NCBI GenBank assembly: GCA_023213315.1
Contig: JAKCPI010005104.1
Coordinates: forward strand, 1-64,000
DNA length: 64,000 nucleotides
Reading direction: 5' to 3'
DNA from: Euborellia annulipes
Lineage: Eukaryota; Arthropoda; Insecta; Dermaptera; Anisolabididae
Of this stretch, positions 34,429-46,746 are shown piece by piece (within the stretch, counting starts at the first letter, position 1; the number at the start of each line of letters is the position of its first letter). The notes below the pieces were generated by a model. That model made no database searches, was not told the origin of the DNA, and was given only the letters and a program-made list of their open reading frames with translations. The translations under genes and the position numbers were made by a program.

Positions 34429-35820
34429 ATAACTAACCACCTATTATCTATCAGGACTTTTTATCTTTTTTCATCAGAGTCATTGAGTTTGGTCGAGATG
34501 TTCCACTTTGACTGACTTAAAGGAACTAATTAGATAATAATATTTAAACATTCCTTAAATTAAGTATAGCGATATAATAAACCAATAAAAAAAAAATACT
34601 TCGAAATATTATTCTTTGCAAAAGCATAACGTATACTCAAATTTTAACAATTTCTTTTTTTTTTATATTTAAATGTATATATATATCATGACAAAACTTA
34701 GTGCATTTTCGCTTCTTCAAACACGTCCATGATATATACAATATATATTCATTTATCTTCGTTTATAAAACATCACATTGAAAAAAAAAAATCTTTGTGA
34801 ATAATAATACTTATACAAATATTATAAATATATGCTTTCTTTTGCAAAGCATAATATATATTTTCATTCGATGACTTAAAAAAAAAAATTTCTAGATGGA
34901 AATTATTTTTTAAAATTTTATTATTATATTATTTTTATATATAAATAATACTATACACATAAATCATTTTTAATATAAAATACATTCCTCAAAATATCAA
35001 AATTTAATTTATTATAAAAAAAAAATAAAATAAAAATAATCTTCTTCTGGAAATATTCAGTACTTTTTTTAATTATATTAAAGAAGTCATTAAATGTAAA
35101 TATATAATATATTTTTTTTTTTTTAGAAATTTAAATTTAACCACCATTCTCCCCACGTTTTCATTTCTGACAATAGTAGACGAAATTTTGCCAAATGGTG
35201 GAATACCAGATGTCAAAACGTCTTGAAGACCAACTACTCTCGACACCGGCATTACACTCAATTATTATTATACACATACGTATACACCATTTATATATAA
35301 ACATTTTTTAAGAGCCAAAAAATCCGTGTCTCATTCCTATACAAGTATACATTTATAAAAAATAAAAATAAAATATAAAAAATACGGTATAAATTGTGAT
35401 TTAATTTTATGAATGCGATGGAGAACACGGCTCAAGACTTAAAAGCTCTCTGGACATTTCAGTATTAAGTATAGGGCATATGTATTTTTTTGTACCGAAT
35501 CTTAACACAAAACATACAAGGTTAATTTTTGTATAATTTTGTACTCTCTTCTAATAAATATTGTTTGTCAAACTTTTTGACTTTCTTCATAGAAATAACA
35601 ATAATAAATTATATTTTTCTACCTTTATTAATTTATTGGGTGCGTTATATAAAAATTCAACTAATATTGTTCTACCTCAAAAAAGAAATAAATACAATAT
35701 CTGTCCATTTATAATAAGTGTTATGTTTTTTATTTTTTCCTTGAAAATTGTTTTTTATTTTAGTTTTTGAAATAATTATTTAAGTTAAAACTGAAACTTG
35801 ACAAGAATTTATAATATACA
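34429..35820. other. RCC2 3' flank
   Basis: AATAAA motifs at about 34576 and 34586 are likely RCC2 poly-A signals. Beyond them AT-rich sequence with no recognised gene; a short TATA-rich hairpin-like pair lies near 34680-34750. Confidence 0.4.
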
Positions 35821-35822
35821 AT

Positions 35823-35960
35823 AGCGGTTCCCAACCCGTGGGCCGCGACCCACTTGTGGGAAAATGAAATCAAATCAATTTTTCACCGAAACCTCGGATT
35901 AACCGGCCAAACGGCTATCCAACCAGGATCTCGGTCCCGACCAGGCATATTAAGAGTGGT
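35823..35960. repeat. hAT-like element end, remnant
   Basis: AGCGGTTCCCAACCCGTGGG followed by CCGCGACCCACTTGTGGG is the kind of terminus common in hAT non-autonomous elements. No partner end is visible nearby; a possible degenerate match (CAAAAAGTTTAAAAAGCATT) lies far off at about 44183. Confidence 0.45.
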
Positions 35961-36427
35961 TATACTGTAATTTTGCTTTTTAAGAGATTACTTGTTGAGA
36001 TGATTAGCACAGGTGTAGGGCTAGTATTGAAAAAAAATTAATAAAAAAGAAAAAACAATTATTTAAGATCACTCCAAATATCAAGCACCTAAATTCAAAT
36101 GTGTCGTTACAGTGAAGCAACGCCAACAGGGACGTCATTTGGGGGCAATTCCCCCCCCCCCCCCCAAGGTTTTGGAAGAAAATAGTAAATTCTGAGTTTA
36201 GCCCCTACATACAAACTCACACTCTCTATAACAATAATTTTATTTGTTCCTTGGGACCTACAAGTATGTATGTATATTAATATATCAAAAATTACAAAGA
36301 AATTCATTTATTGCATAATAAGCATTAAACAATAAGAGGCGGAAAGAGCGGGCACTCAGGAAGTTAGTCTCAACGAAATTAAACTCACTAATTAGGAAAG
36401 AGTTTCGATTTTAATGAAATATAACCA

Positions 36428-36636
36428 CAGGGCCGGATCTGAGGGGGGGGGGGGCAGTGGGTGCACGTGCCCCGGGCGGCAGATATCAGGGGGCGGCAAA
36501 TTTTGCGTCTCTAAAAAAAGGTAAAATATTTTTTCAAAAATTTCGCAGAAAAATTTTTGAGATCAGGGAAAATTTTAAGGAGGGGGCGGCAAATTAAATT
36601 TTGCCCCCCCTAAAAAATCTCCTAGTTCCGGCCCTG
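36428..36636. mobile_element. hAT-like MITE with exact 8-bp target duplication
   Basis: Ends CAGGGCCGGATCT and CTAGTTCCGGCCCTG. Exact TATAACCA repeats at 36420-36427 and 36637-36644. Interior has GGGGGCGGCAAATTTTG units and homopolymer G and C runs. 209 bp. Confidence 0.92.
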
Positions 36637-37578
36637 TATAACCATCATCAGTCAATTTATCTAGAGTGTGAACTCAAATGACAAATAATTGAGTCATATT
36701 GCCTGGGGAGTTGTCAGTAGGTGCGTATTATACAGAAAATTGATTTGTATAAAATACAAAGCAATGCAATCAGTTTGTACGATATGTCAAGTTTGAGATA
36801 CAAAATTACACAAGTATACAATTTTGTATCTCAAACTCACTTTACCAAACTTTGGGAGTTCAAATCCATCTCATGACCTTTTTTTTTTCATTTTTATTGT
36901 TATCATCAATTTCCTTTTATTTTTAAAGCCCTCTACTTATTCTCTCTTATTCCTTGCATTACTTATTAAAATAATAAACTTCTCTTTATATTTGTGTTTT
37001 TATAAAGAAATAAAGCATTTTATATTAAATTATATTTATTAAAAAATTTTCCAAAGTATAAAAAAATTTCAAAATTTTATTTTAATGCATCAAAATCAAA
37101 TGGTACTTATTGTCTAAAATATCAATTTTATTTTTAATTATAAAATTAATTATTTACAACATTCTATTTAAATGTTTATCCGAAACAGATCTGAAAAAAT
37201 AATATAGTTTGTTAATTTTTATAAAGTTGGCATTAGAGTAAAAAAAAATCAATTACATGTGAAGTCATATTCAATAAAAAAAAACATTACTCTGTTTTTC
37301 CGCTTCTATTCGTGCTTCGCTCTATTAACTTCAAGGGAAAACAATAATATCTATTTAGGTAAGAATATATTATCTCTATTTGTCATGATACCAGAACGGT
37401 CTGCCTTCAATACGCCCTTTCAATTGAGTTACATATCCTCTCCCTTTTCACTCCTCTAAAATTTTAGCGATGGCACTTGTCCAATTTTGGAGTCCTATAA
37501 TTAAACCCGATTAAAACATTTTTATAAATAGCTCACACTGTCCTAGTTCAGCAATTATCCAGTAACTAACCGAGCAGA
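36637..37578. promoter_or_regulatory. Upstream flank of the CLIC gene
   Basis: AT-rich, with a fragment of the tRNA-like palindrome family at about 36835-36925. The 100 bases before the ATG are less AT-rich; TATAAATAGC at about 37524 is a possible TATA box 46-55 bases before the start codon, which would leave a very short leader. Confidence 0.35.
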
Positions 37579-40351
37579 ATGTCAACTTTGTTTATAAAAT
37601 CTGGACGTGATGGCCCAATTGGGGCTTGTCCTCAGAGCCAAAGAGTTTTGATGCTTCTAGAACATAAAAAAACATCTGGTATTTTCCATCAAAATATCTC
37701 TATTGTACCTGTAAATCCATCACGCCCGCCTGAATCTTTTGTTAATTTGGGTGTTCGCTTAAGAGTACCCGTCCTTTGTTATGAATCTAATGAACCAATT
37801 GATGGTGCCGATGAAATCGTCGCTTTTATTGAATCTCGATGGCCTGGAGGTTTGAGTCAAGGGGATGAGACCAAAGCTGAATTGGCTACCAGGTAACTCT
37901 TCAATTTAATATTTAAAATATTCTTTTTTAACAATGTCTGATTATTATTTTTGTTTTATTGATGCTTTGGCAATTATCATTATTTAACTTTTCAATTTTA
38001 ACTACCGGTATGTTCTATTTAAGCTTAAATTAATCCTTTTATCACATATTAAGGGTGTTTATTTGAGGGAACCAATCTTTTTGATTTGATATATATATAT
38101 ATATTGATATAGAGATACCTGTCCCAAACAGGCCTCAAATTTTATCATTTCAACTTATTTTAAACGAATATATATATATATATATCGAGATATGGGGGAG
38201 GCTTATTTATGAATTGAAAAGCAAATTCTCCAGAATCCTCATCTAATTGAGGAAAAAAGCTTTTCCAAGGTTTTGAAATATATATGGTCTATAAATTATT
38301 TCTTTATAATATAAAAACCGATTTCGGAAAATCCCCACGTGAATTTTTTCTTTTATTTTTAAACACTCAATTTTTTTACTTTAAAAAATAAATCATTGTG
38401 AATTTAATTAAGAAATTAAAAATTTTGCCAAAATAATATATAGAATTATTTGATGCATAAATAACATTCTTTAAAAGAAAGTTCGGAGAAAGTTTTTAAA
38501 ATTAGCAAATTATATATTTATCTAGGTTTATAATAGGTATTCATTTTTTGTTCTAGATTTAATAGCCTATTTTCGCTTTAATCTTTTAATATCTATAGCT
38601 AAAGGGGTACTTTTCCTTTCGACTCCTCGCTCTTCTAGTTAAAGGTGCCCTTAGGAGGCCTAAGAAAGAGCAAAACCTCGTGTGATAATAAGTTTAGGGC
38701 ACTCCTAGTTTGGCTTTGCCCCTCTCGACCTTATCAGTGGTTCGTTACGCCACTGATTGACTCAGAAATTTATCATTAATTGAGTACATTTTTTGTTGAT
38801 GAAGTATTTTATCTTTTTTGTAAATTTACTCAGTATCTTATGAATTTTATCTAATATTGATTCAATTTAAAATAAAATGATGATTCATAATTTTTATGAT
38901 TATGTTTATTTCCCTTTTTAAATTTATGACATTTACACCTATTTTATTTTAAGCTCTTTACATCACTGCTTTGAAGTCATATTAAAAACAATCTGGTTTT
39001 TCTTTTTTTAATGTGAAGACAATTTTTATATATAGTGTTATGGGTATATATATATATATATATACAGTAATATAAGCTTTAAAGCTTTGGAGATTTATAT
39101 ATTTAAATTAGATATTAGTATTCGAAACATCTCGATTCTTTTCGGTCTTTACTAAGCCATAGAGATATATATATCTAACAAAGCTGTGAGTGTTATTTAT
39201 TGGCGAGACCGTGGAATACAGCCTCCGGGAATCGAACCCAAGATATCCAGCCTTTCCGGAGCAAAGGCGTTCTGTCCATTACACCAGGCCACCGGACCCT
39301 CGACATACACTAATAATGTTAAAATTTATTGTTTACTTTAATTTATTAATTTAAGCAGTAACTATTTAAGAATTTTATAGCTTTTCCCACCTAAAGTCAA
39401 CAAGAAGTTAAAGAATTTGATTTTAATATATATATATATATTGTTATAATGGTGGAGGTAGTCTGTTTTCGCGGTCGTAGTCTTTCTGATGCCCATATTC
39501 GGTCAATGGATGTCTCTTGAGATTTAAGAAGAAGTTGATTATGTTTGATAGTGATTGTTTTATTTGGCTTAGCTTCGGGGCTTCAATCTGCCTACTGGTC
39601 AAGTCGAAGATTTATTGATAGGATGGTATCAAAACTTGAAACAAAGGATAAAATTTTTCTGTCGCATTAGTTATTGATTATTATATTACTAAAATCGACA
39701 TAATAACTTTTAAGTTTTCAATAGATATGATATGGTCAAAGCCAAACATTTAAACAAAAAATTATCTAATCCGACATTGATTTAAGCTTATTTTAATTAT
39801 TGATTTAATAAGTTTTTTAATTACATTTTCAGGGATTTTTTCTCAAAATTTTCATTTTTTATAAGAGATGTCTCCAAAACTCACCATCAATTAGAAGCTG
39901 AATTAAGTAAACTAAATGAATATATGTCTCGAGGTAATCCTTACAATAGATTCCTCTTAGGACAGACTCTATCTCTTCTCGATCTGGAAGTATTACCAAA
40001 ACTTCATCAAGTACGAGTTGCTGCTTTTGGAATCAAAGGTTATTTCCAATCAAATACTTCCTATTTAGGTTCTATTAACTTGTATCACTAAATATATATA
40101 TTTTCTTATTTTCAGGATACCAAATCCCATCGAAATTTTCTGGTCTCTGGCGTTATCTCCATGCCGCCTATTCAGAACAAGCCTTTGTCAAATCATGTCC
40201 ATCAGACACCGAGATATTACTCCATTGGCTTGAGCATCTCGACGATGTATCATGCAATCTCCGCAAAGACCAATTACTTGCCTTACATGACAAAACGCCA
40301 CAATTTTCTTTTAGTGTGCCTGTTCATGCTAAACCAATTATTTTAGAATGA
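37579..40351 (+). CDS. Chloride intracellular channel (CLIC) family protein, divergent
   Basis: Three exons: 37579-37892, 39833-40038, 40116-40351 (TGA), phases 2 and 1, total 251 residues, the usual CLIC length. CLICs have a glutathione S-transferase omega fold: an N-terminal thioredoxin-like domain and a helical C-terminal domain. Here the start MSTLFIKSGRDGPIGACPQ SQR places Cys-Pro-Gln-Ser where vertebrate CLICs have the CPFS glutathione-site motif and insects have CLFC. VRLRVPVLCYE covers the cis-proline (RVPVL). The C-terminal domain keeps NRFLLGQTLSLLDLEVLPKL, HQVRVAAFGIKGY, IPSKFSGLWRYLHAAY and FVKSCPSD, close to insect Clic and worm EXC-4. The predicted N-terminal channel-forming helix is less hydrophobic than in vertebrate CLICs, so soluble oxidoreductase-type activity is as likely as channel function (inference). 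Intron 1 is 1.9 kb, AT-rich, and holds a tRNA-like SINE. Confidence 0.88.
37893..39832. other. CLIC intron 1
   Basis: AT-rich intron with (TA)n runs near 38090, 38170 and 39050, and the tRNA-like segment at 39205-39300. A stretch at 38600-38760 (GCCACTGATT, CGACCTTATCAG) is less AT-rich but shows no coding sequence. Confidence 0.5.
39205..39300 (-). repeat. tRNA-like SINE head
   Basis: Minus strand: GGTCCGGTGGCCTGGTGTAA, then TGGACAGAACGCC and B-box GGGTTCGATTCCC. The A-box region resembles a tRNA but the anticodon arm does not fold well, so I call it a tRNA-derived repeat. Different head sequence from the 16767 SINE family. Confidence 0.6.
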
Positions 40352-41162
40352 AAACATACTGGTTAAATTTCGTTGTAACGAATATCCCATTATAACGAAA
40401 TTTTTTGTTTTAGAAGATCTCTAGTTTTTGTCATTTTATGTTTCTAACTATCATTATAGAAATTTGATCTGAAGCATTTATATAACAAGACTTTATATAT
40501 ATATATTTACACTTGTGAGATTTTTTAGATATAACAAATAGAAACGTTCTATTTAAAATAAAAATTACTTTATTATTGTAAAGGTCAATAGTAAAGCACT
40601 CGCCCATGTGATTATTTCATTGTTTTATAAATAAAATATGAAAAATTTTAAATTGAAACTTTTATGGTCAAAACCTCCTATGAATAGAAGAGCATTTCAA
40701 TAGATTTCCATCTTCTATAAAAAGAAATAAAATCGTAAAAAACGCCTACGAGTACTTTATAATTGATCCTAACAGTATCACATAATTAAAATCAATATTT
40801 ATTTTTACTATAAAGATTATTTATTATTTATTTTTTATTTATATTTTTTTTTTATATAATATAACTTGAAGAGTGTGCATCTATTTTGTGTTTACAATAA
40901 AAGTTAATTTAATTTAATCCATTGTACCTTTAAAGTCCTTTATTAGGATTGAGTTAATTAACCCGAAATGGAAAATTTTCAAACCAAATTTCTTCCCAGT
41001 TCTCTTTTACAGCTTAAAAACGTCATCGCGCCGTTTTTATCCTCCTTTTTACTATCAAATCTTTTTAAATATGAAGGCAACCTGTATGGTAATTTAAGTA
41101 GACTTTAAATTAATTTTTGGATTAATTAATTTATTATATTTTTCAGAGAATTACGAATAAAA

Positions 41163-43263
41163 ATGGATAAAGACACAAACCATGATCAAGATGGGGCAAG
41201 TGGAACCCAGAGTGGAAAAGATTCGCCTTCAATAGAGACTGAAACTCAATCAGCCGGAACTCCGCTTTCCGAATTTCTTATGCAACTTGAAGATTATGTA
41301 CCCACTGTTAGTATTTTTTTTACAAATCATTTTTTTTTCTTTTTTAATTAATATAAAATATTACCACTATTAACAAAAATAATATTTATATGCCTACTAT
41401 TCAATACTCTTGAATTTCCTTAATCCATGTTTACCCTTTACAATTTTAACGTTTAGAGGGTTATGCTTAGGTAATTTCTACAAGTAATTTAACAAGTACG
41501 AATGCATAGTTCGCTTTAAATCAGAACCTTTTGTGACTCATCTTTGAGTTCTCACATCTTCAAGAATTAATTCACATGAAAATAATTTATTCTATAGCCC
41601 CTCCCCACACTGGGTGGCCTGAACTGACAATTTTTATAACTAAGCAAAGGAATTCCAAACAGTTCATTGAAAATTGATATAAATAAAAAAAATAATTGAA
41701 TCGTAATCAAGATATATATATATATATTCTGGAAGGTTTCCGCGACTGGATGTATGCGAAGATAAGTTTTCTCGGGTTGGGTCGCGTGTGATGTGGAGAT
41801 TTACTCTCCAAAAGGAGAGCCGAAACGTCGAGTAAATCTCCACATACACGCGACCCAACCCGAGAAAACTTATCTTCGCATATATATATATATATAATAT
41901 TAAAACAGAATTTTTCTTAATGAGTGATGCCGAGAGAAATTTTAGACCGAGGAGTTGTAGTTTGAGGAGTTTTCGGTCCAGAATTTTTCTTTTGGATTTT
42001 TGGCTGATTGTAAGGCTAGAATATTTATTATTAAGAAAAAAAATTTTTTTATAAATATCCTGACCAAAAATCAAAAACCCAGACACCTTTGGCTACTAAT
42101 TTTAATACCTGCAATGGCGCAATATTTTATTATGTATATTACAAATAGAAAAGAAAAAAATAGCAGCCTGCTTTTTATTTGAAGAAAAACTAGGTGATTT
42201 TTTTTTAATTTGTTTATATCAAAATTGAATTTTGTTTTGTTTTTACTTCCACTGCTCAGGCATATAGACAGAGACTCCCTCCCTCCCACACGAAATCTTT
42301 GGGAAATTTTCTTTTGTTTAATATTTTCAACCCCCCCCCCCCTCCAACAGCAAATCCTGGTTGCACCACTGTGAGGGACAATATTAAGTCCCACCCATGC
42401 GTTTTCTACTTGTGATTATTTCATTGTTTTTATAAAAGAAAATGAAAATGTTGCTTGGAAATTTTCTAGGTTTGAAGCATGAAGGTCCCCTTTAAAAAAT
42501 ATTTAATATTTTATTAAAAACAATGAAATAATCACAAGTAGAAAACGCATGGGTGGGACTTAATATTGACCCTCACTATGTGTATATCTGTACTGAAACA
42601 CGACTTTGGTTGTTGAAATTTACTAGACTTTGCCCTCTTCTTTTGTAATCATTTTTCAATTTAGAGAACATTTATATGTATATTTATTGTTTATCCATAT
42701 ATGTTCCAAAATGCTGCAAGATAATAATTTTCGTATGATGGAGTATTCTTTTCCAAAAAATGTACCAATGAATGTCCATTCAGATAATCATTTTACTTGT
42801 CTTAAATATAAAAATTTTAGACTTTGGAAAAAATTTATATTTTTAAAGAAAAAAAAAAAAATAAAACTTCTTAATATATTTTTTTATTTTAGGTTCCCGA
42901 TGCAGTGACTGCATATTTCCTTAAAGGATCAGGATTTGAAGCTCTGGATCCTAGAATGTAAGTAAAAATAATAATTTATGATTTGAATTATTTTTTTTTT
43001 TGTTTAAAATTTCATATTTTTCCAAATATACTTCAAAATATAGAAAGAAAATTTTTTTCAGTGTTCGTTTAATTTCGCTTGCCGGACAAAAATTTATCTC
43101 TAATGTGTGCAATGATGCACTTCAACATTGTAAAGCTCGTGGAGCTAGTCAAAGTTCAAAAAGCAAAACCAAAGAAAGGCGCTATACTCTTACAATGGAA
43201 GATTTAACTCCTGCTCTTACTGAATATGGAATTGTTTTAAAAAAACCTCACTATTTTGTTTAA
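41163..43263 (+). CDS. TAF10: TAF10, TFIID/SAGA histone-fold subunit
   Basis: Three exons: 41163-41306, 42893-42957, 43062-43263 (TAA), phases 0 and 2, total 136 residues. The first 32 residues are polar and disordered. The conserved block begins TPLSEFLMQLEDYVPTVPDA and runs through the histone fold: VTAYFLKGSGFEALDPRIVRLISLAGQ, FISNVCNDALQHCKAR, and RRYTLTMEDLTPALTEYGI with the C-terminal KKPHYF. That order and spacing is diagnostic of TAF10 (TAFII30). TAF10 pairs through its histone fold with TAF3 or TAF8 in TFIID and with SUPT7L in SAGA, so it serves RNA polymerase II initiation in the nucleus. The intron 1 donor is GTTAGT. Intron 1 (1.6 kb) contains two foldback elements. The gene lies 0.8 kb downstream of the CLIC gene on the same strand, with no sign of co-transcription. 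Confidence 0.96.
41754..41880. mobile_element. Short foldback with GCCGAAACGTCG core, TAF10 intron 1
   Basis: Arms of 52 bp, nearly exact: TGCGAAGATAAGTTTTCTCG (41754) and its complement ending at 41880. The small loop between them is TCTCCAAAAGGAGAGCCGAA ACGTCGAG, i.e. a second hairpin (CTCTCC..GGAGAG) placed directly before CCGAAACGTC. Flanked by (TA)n on both sides. Confidence 0.8.
42371..42576. mobile_element. MITE, GTGAGGGACAATATTAAGTC ends
   Basis: About 206 bp, arms of about 75 bp (AAGTCCCACCCATGCGTTTT, CTACTTGTGATTATTTCATT) mirrored on the right. Nearly identical sequence at 51804-52010. In TAF10 intron 1. Confidence 0.85.
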
Positions 43264-45113
43264 GCTATTTACTTGTATTTTTTTATCATAATACGCATAA
43301 TTCAGATAATTTTTAATAGAGACACCTTTTTAAAAATTCCTCATAGATCTCTTTCTTTTATACAATAGAATATACCGAGTATGATGGTTTTTTTATTTAA
43401 CCTAATATAGATATTTTTTTTTCCTTAATTGATATAAAGAATTTTCTTGTTTTGTTTTTTGCAATTTTGGGATACGGGATAAAAAAACTTTATTTCTCTC
43501 CATTAAATGAACAAGATTGTAATATTTTTCTAAAAATAAAAAAATGTAAAATTTTAATATTAATTATTCATTTTCTTTTTTTGCTATTTGAAGTTGTTCT
43601 TTAAAAAAATAAATATAAAATCGCAACTTTCATCTACCCCCTTTTTTTTTTTCAATTCAAAAAACTATTTTTCTACCTCCCAGCCCAAACCCTTAAAGAT
43701 ACATTAAATATATCCAATCCAGTCCTTTGCCTATCTTATTACTTTGTAGTATATTTGGCATCAAGACACATTTAGACCCCCCATCCCTATTTATTTCAAA
43801 TGATTAGTAGCCAATTTTTAGGATTCTTAATGGCATTTCTGATTTTTTTGTTCTAATTCCCAAAAATATGTTTTTATATATATAAATTTGTATACCACGT
43901 TACGATTTCTCATATAAATTTGTCTTTAGATTGTTCTTAGGGTGCTTGTGAATGTATCATTTGTAATCGATTTTTATTCTTGTATCGAGATATTTCGTTT
44001 AATTAAGAGAAGAATTGTTATTTGATCTTTTTCTTTAAATGATTTTATATATTTTTGTAAATATAGATTTTAAAGCTTATGTCGCTTATAAAATTGACTA
44101 TTGAACCAATCTGAATTCAAAAAAAATAGGGGGAGGGGGGGGTTGTGAAATATTGACTTAGATTCCAAGGGGACCCCGACTTCAAAAAGTTTAAAAAGCA
44201 TTGGATTAGTTAATTAAAAAAAATGAATGTCTATAGAAAAAAAAATAAAGTAGATAAAAGATTGAAGATTGGAAACAATAAATAATAAATTTTATATTAA
44301 AAAAGCTCTTTAATAAACGAATTTATCTTAAAAACTTTTTATTTTTTATATATTAATTTAATATATATATATACATACATCAATTTTTCTTTTATAATTA
44401 ATATAATAAAAATCAAAATTTGAGATTTAAAGATGACCATTCATCTGTGTGCATCTAAGATTCAAAATTCATATTTTGGAAATATTAATTTTTCTATCTT
44501 CTATATATAAATATATCTTGTTCTTATCTCTATAATCAGGATTGTTTTTGGGTTATCCAATCTATATACAAATTAATAAAATTTGAGTTTCATTCTCAAA
44601 TTTTAAAATAAATAATAAAAATATAGGAAATTAATGAAACGTTTTCATTAAATATATATATTTAAATGTAATTAATTTCAAAATAATTGATTTTTTGAAT
44701 TATATTTATACAAGCCTAAAACAAATTATTTCTAAATTTGGTATGTTAATTAAGGAAGAAGAGGTTGGACAATGACGAATGAAGCCTTTTTTTGAGATGT
44801 TCTTAACACTTCTAATCTATTAATTACTTTAAATATATATATATACATATTTACATAAAGATTAGAGATTGAAAAAAAAATTTGAGTATATCAAAGCACT
44901 ATTGGTATAAAACAACAAAGAAAAGGGTATCGCTTTGGCATAAAATTTTGAAATACATAAAATTTAATGGTTCTCAAAAATATAATTTTTTTGAATGTAT
45001 ACCAAGACGTAGGAATAGAGGGGTTTACTTCTTCCAGTATTGTTTGATGACTAGACATGTTTGAAGTTCTTTTTTTAATTAATAATTTTTCGGGTAAAAC
45101 CTATAAAATAATA
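43264..45113. other. TAF10 3' flank
   Basis: Candidate AATAAA poly-A signals occur near 43605. The rest is AT-rich. A G-rich piece at 44129-44206 ends in CAAAAAGTTTAAAAAGCATT, possibly a hAT end. Confidence 0.4.
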
Positions 45114-46230
45114 ATTTAGAGATCTTATACTATTGTAAACAAGCAATGTATGTTTGTAAGCACAGTTCTCAAAAACTGCTCAAACGATTTTTTTTTCAAA
45201 TTTAAAATATACTCTATTTTTGGTACCAATATGCAATTGCGCTAGGTATCTCCTTTCGGAAAATTCGGGTGTTAGAACTTTACTGGTGTACTTTTTTAGT
45301 TTTTCCCAATTTTTCTCGAAATATGATTTAACGATTTCTTTTAAATTTTAAATATTTACTATTTCCGGTAAACAAAACAAAAATCTTAAGCCAATACTTT
45401 GTAAAGTTCTATTTTATTTAAAAATTGGAGGGTGGATTAGAGAAAAAAAATAAGACCAAATTTCCAATTGAGAATAATTAATACTGAACATATCAATAGA
45501 ATGATGAGAAATTTTTTGAGAACCACTAATTGGAAACAATCCTTTGAATATATTAGTTAAAAAAATTATAAAACAACAAAAACAAGTCTTATAATGCAAT
45601 TCGGCGTTTAAAATACTTTATAATAACTATGAGTATTATTAGATTCCATTTTGTTATTGATAAATCTTTTGAGTTTTTTTGAGAAAACGCAGCATTTAAC
45701 AAATTCGGCCTATTATATTATATATTAAGAAATTATTTCGTTATTTTTAAATAAATAATCTATTCCTCTCAAGATAAAAAGAATTACAACAAAAAATGTT
45801 AATCAAAATATATATATATTTAGCCTATCTTATACTATTAAACGAGCAATATATGTTTGTTTGTTTGTAAGCACAGCAGTTTTCGAAAATGGCTCTAACG
45901 ATTTTTTTCAAATTTTAAATATTCTATTTTCTGTACCAATATGAAATTGCGCTAGGTCTTGTCTTTGGAAAAATTTGGATATTAGTATTTTGACGCCAAT
46001 GGCCTTTGCTGCCAAAGCGCCCTGTCTCCCAAGTATGATGATTAGTATTTTACTGATGTACTTTTTACTTTCTCTTATTTTAGATTTGTCCAATTTTCTC
46101 GAAATTCTCTTTAATGATTTTTTTCAAATTTTAAATATTTACTATTTATGATATATAAAAACAAGTCAGGATTGATCTCGTTTTTGGAAACTTCGAGTAC
46201 TTTACTGATGTACTACTTTTTTAGTTTTTT
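45114..46230. repeat. Two diverged copies of a family A-like body
   Basis: Segments at 45114-45370 and 45830-46230 share ACTATTGTAAACAAGCAATG-type starts, CAATATGCAATTGCGCTAGG, and the TTTACTGATGTAC TTTTT stretch typical of the family A body. ACTTTTTACTTTCTCTTA at about 46058 is the family A terminal motif. No hairpin end is seen. Confidence 0.5.
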
Positions 46231-46746
46231 TTCCAATAAAAGAAAAAAAAAACGACTGAGCTATATAATAAAATTTGAACATAAAAGCGGCATATTGGCT
46301 AGTAGCTAATGATAATTTTCCGTAAATCCGCTTGGCTAAAGAATACATTTTAAAAATGCAATAAAAATATGAAAATGAGTTAGAAATATTCATTGGTCTT
46401 TAAAATAGATATAGATAATAAAAAGACATACGATCAACATTAAGATGTTTGTTTCTACTAACCCGAAAATGTAAAAAATTTGAATCAGACAGTAAGAATT
46501 GGACAAAAAAGAATCGAAAATCTGTATAGTTTTTATATAAGACAGATATTTTATATTCACCCCATCTCTACAATAAACATTTTTTATTGGGGCCTCATGC
46601 ATAAATTTGTGTAATGATTTTAAAATAATAATAAATAATCGATATAATCTTGAGAGGAATAATTGATAATATTCATTTAAAAATAAATTAAAATGAGAGA
46701 TTCTAACATAAAATCTTTGAGATTAAAACAGAAAAAATATGAGTTA

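Noticed and set aside
39205..39300. Functional tRNA gene
   Set aside because: A good B-box is present but no proper anticodon arm folds, and the locus lies inside an intron with repeat flanks.
41664..42394. Minus-strand reading frames of 107-140 codons
   Set aside because: They run through foldback arms, (TA)n and homopolymers within TAF10 intron 1; no coding character.
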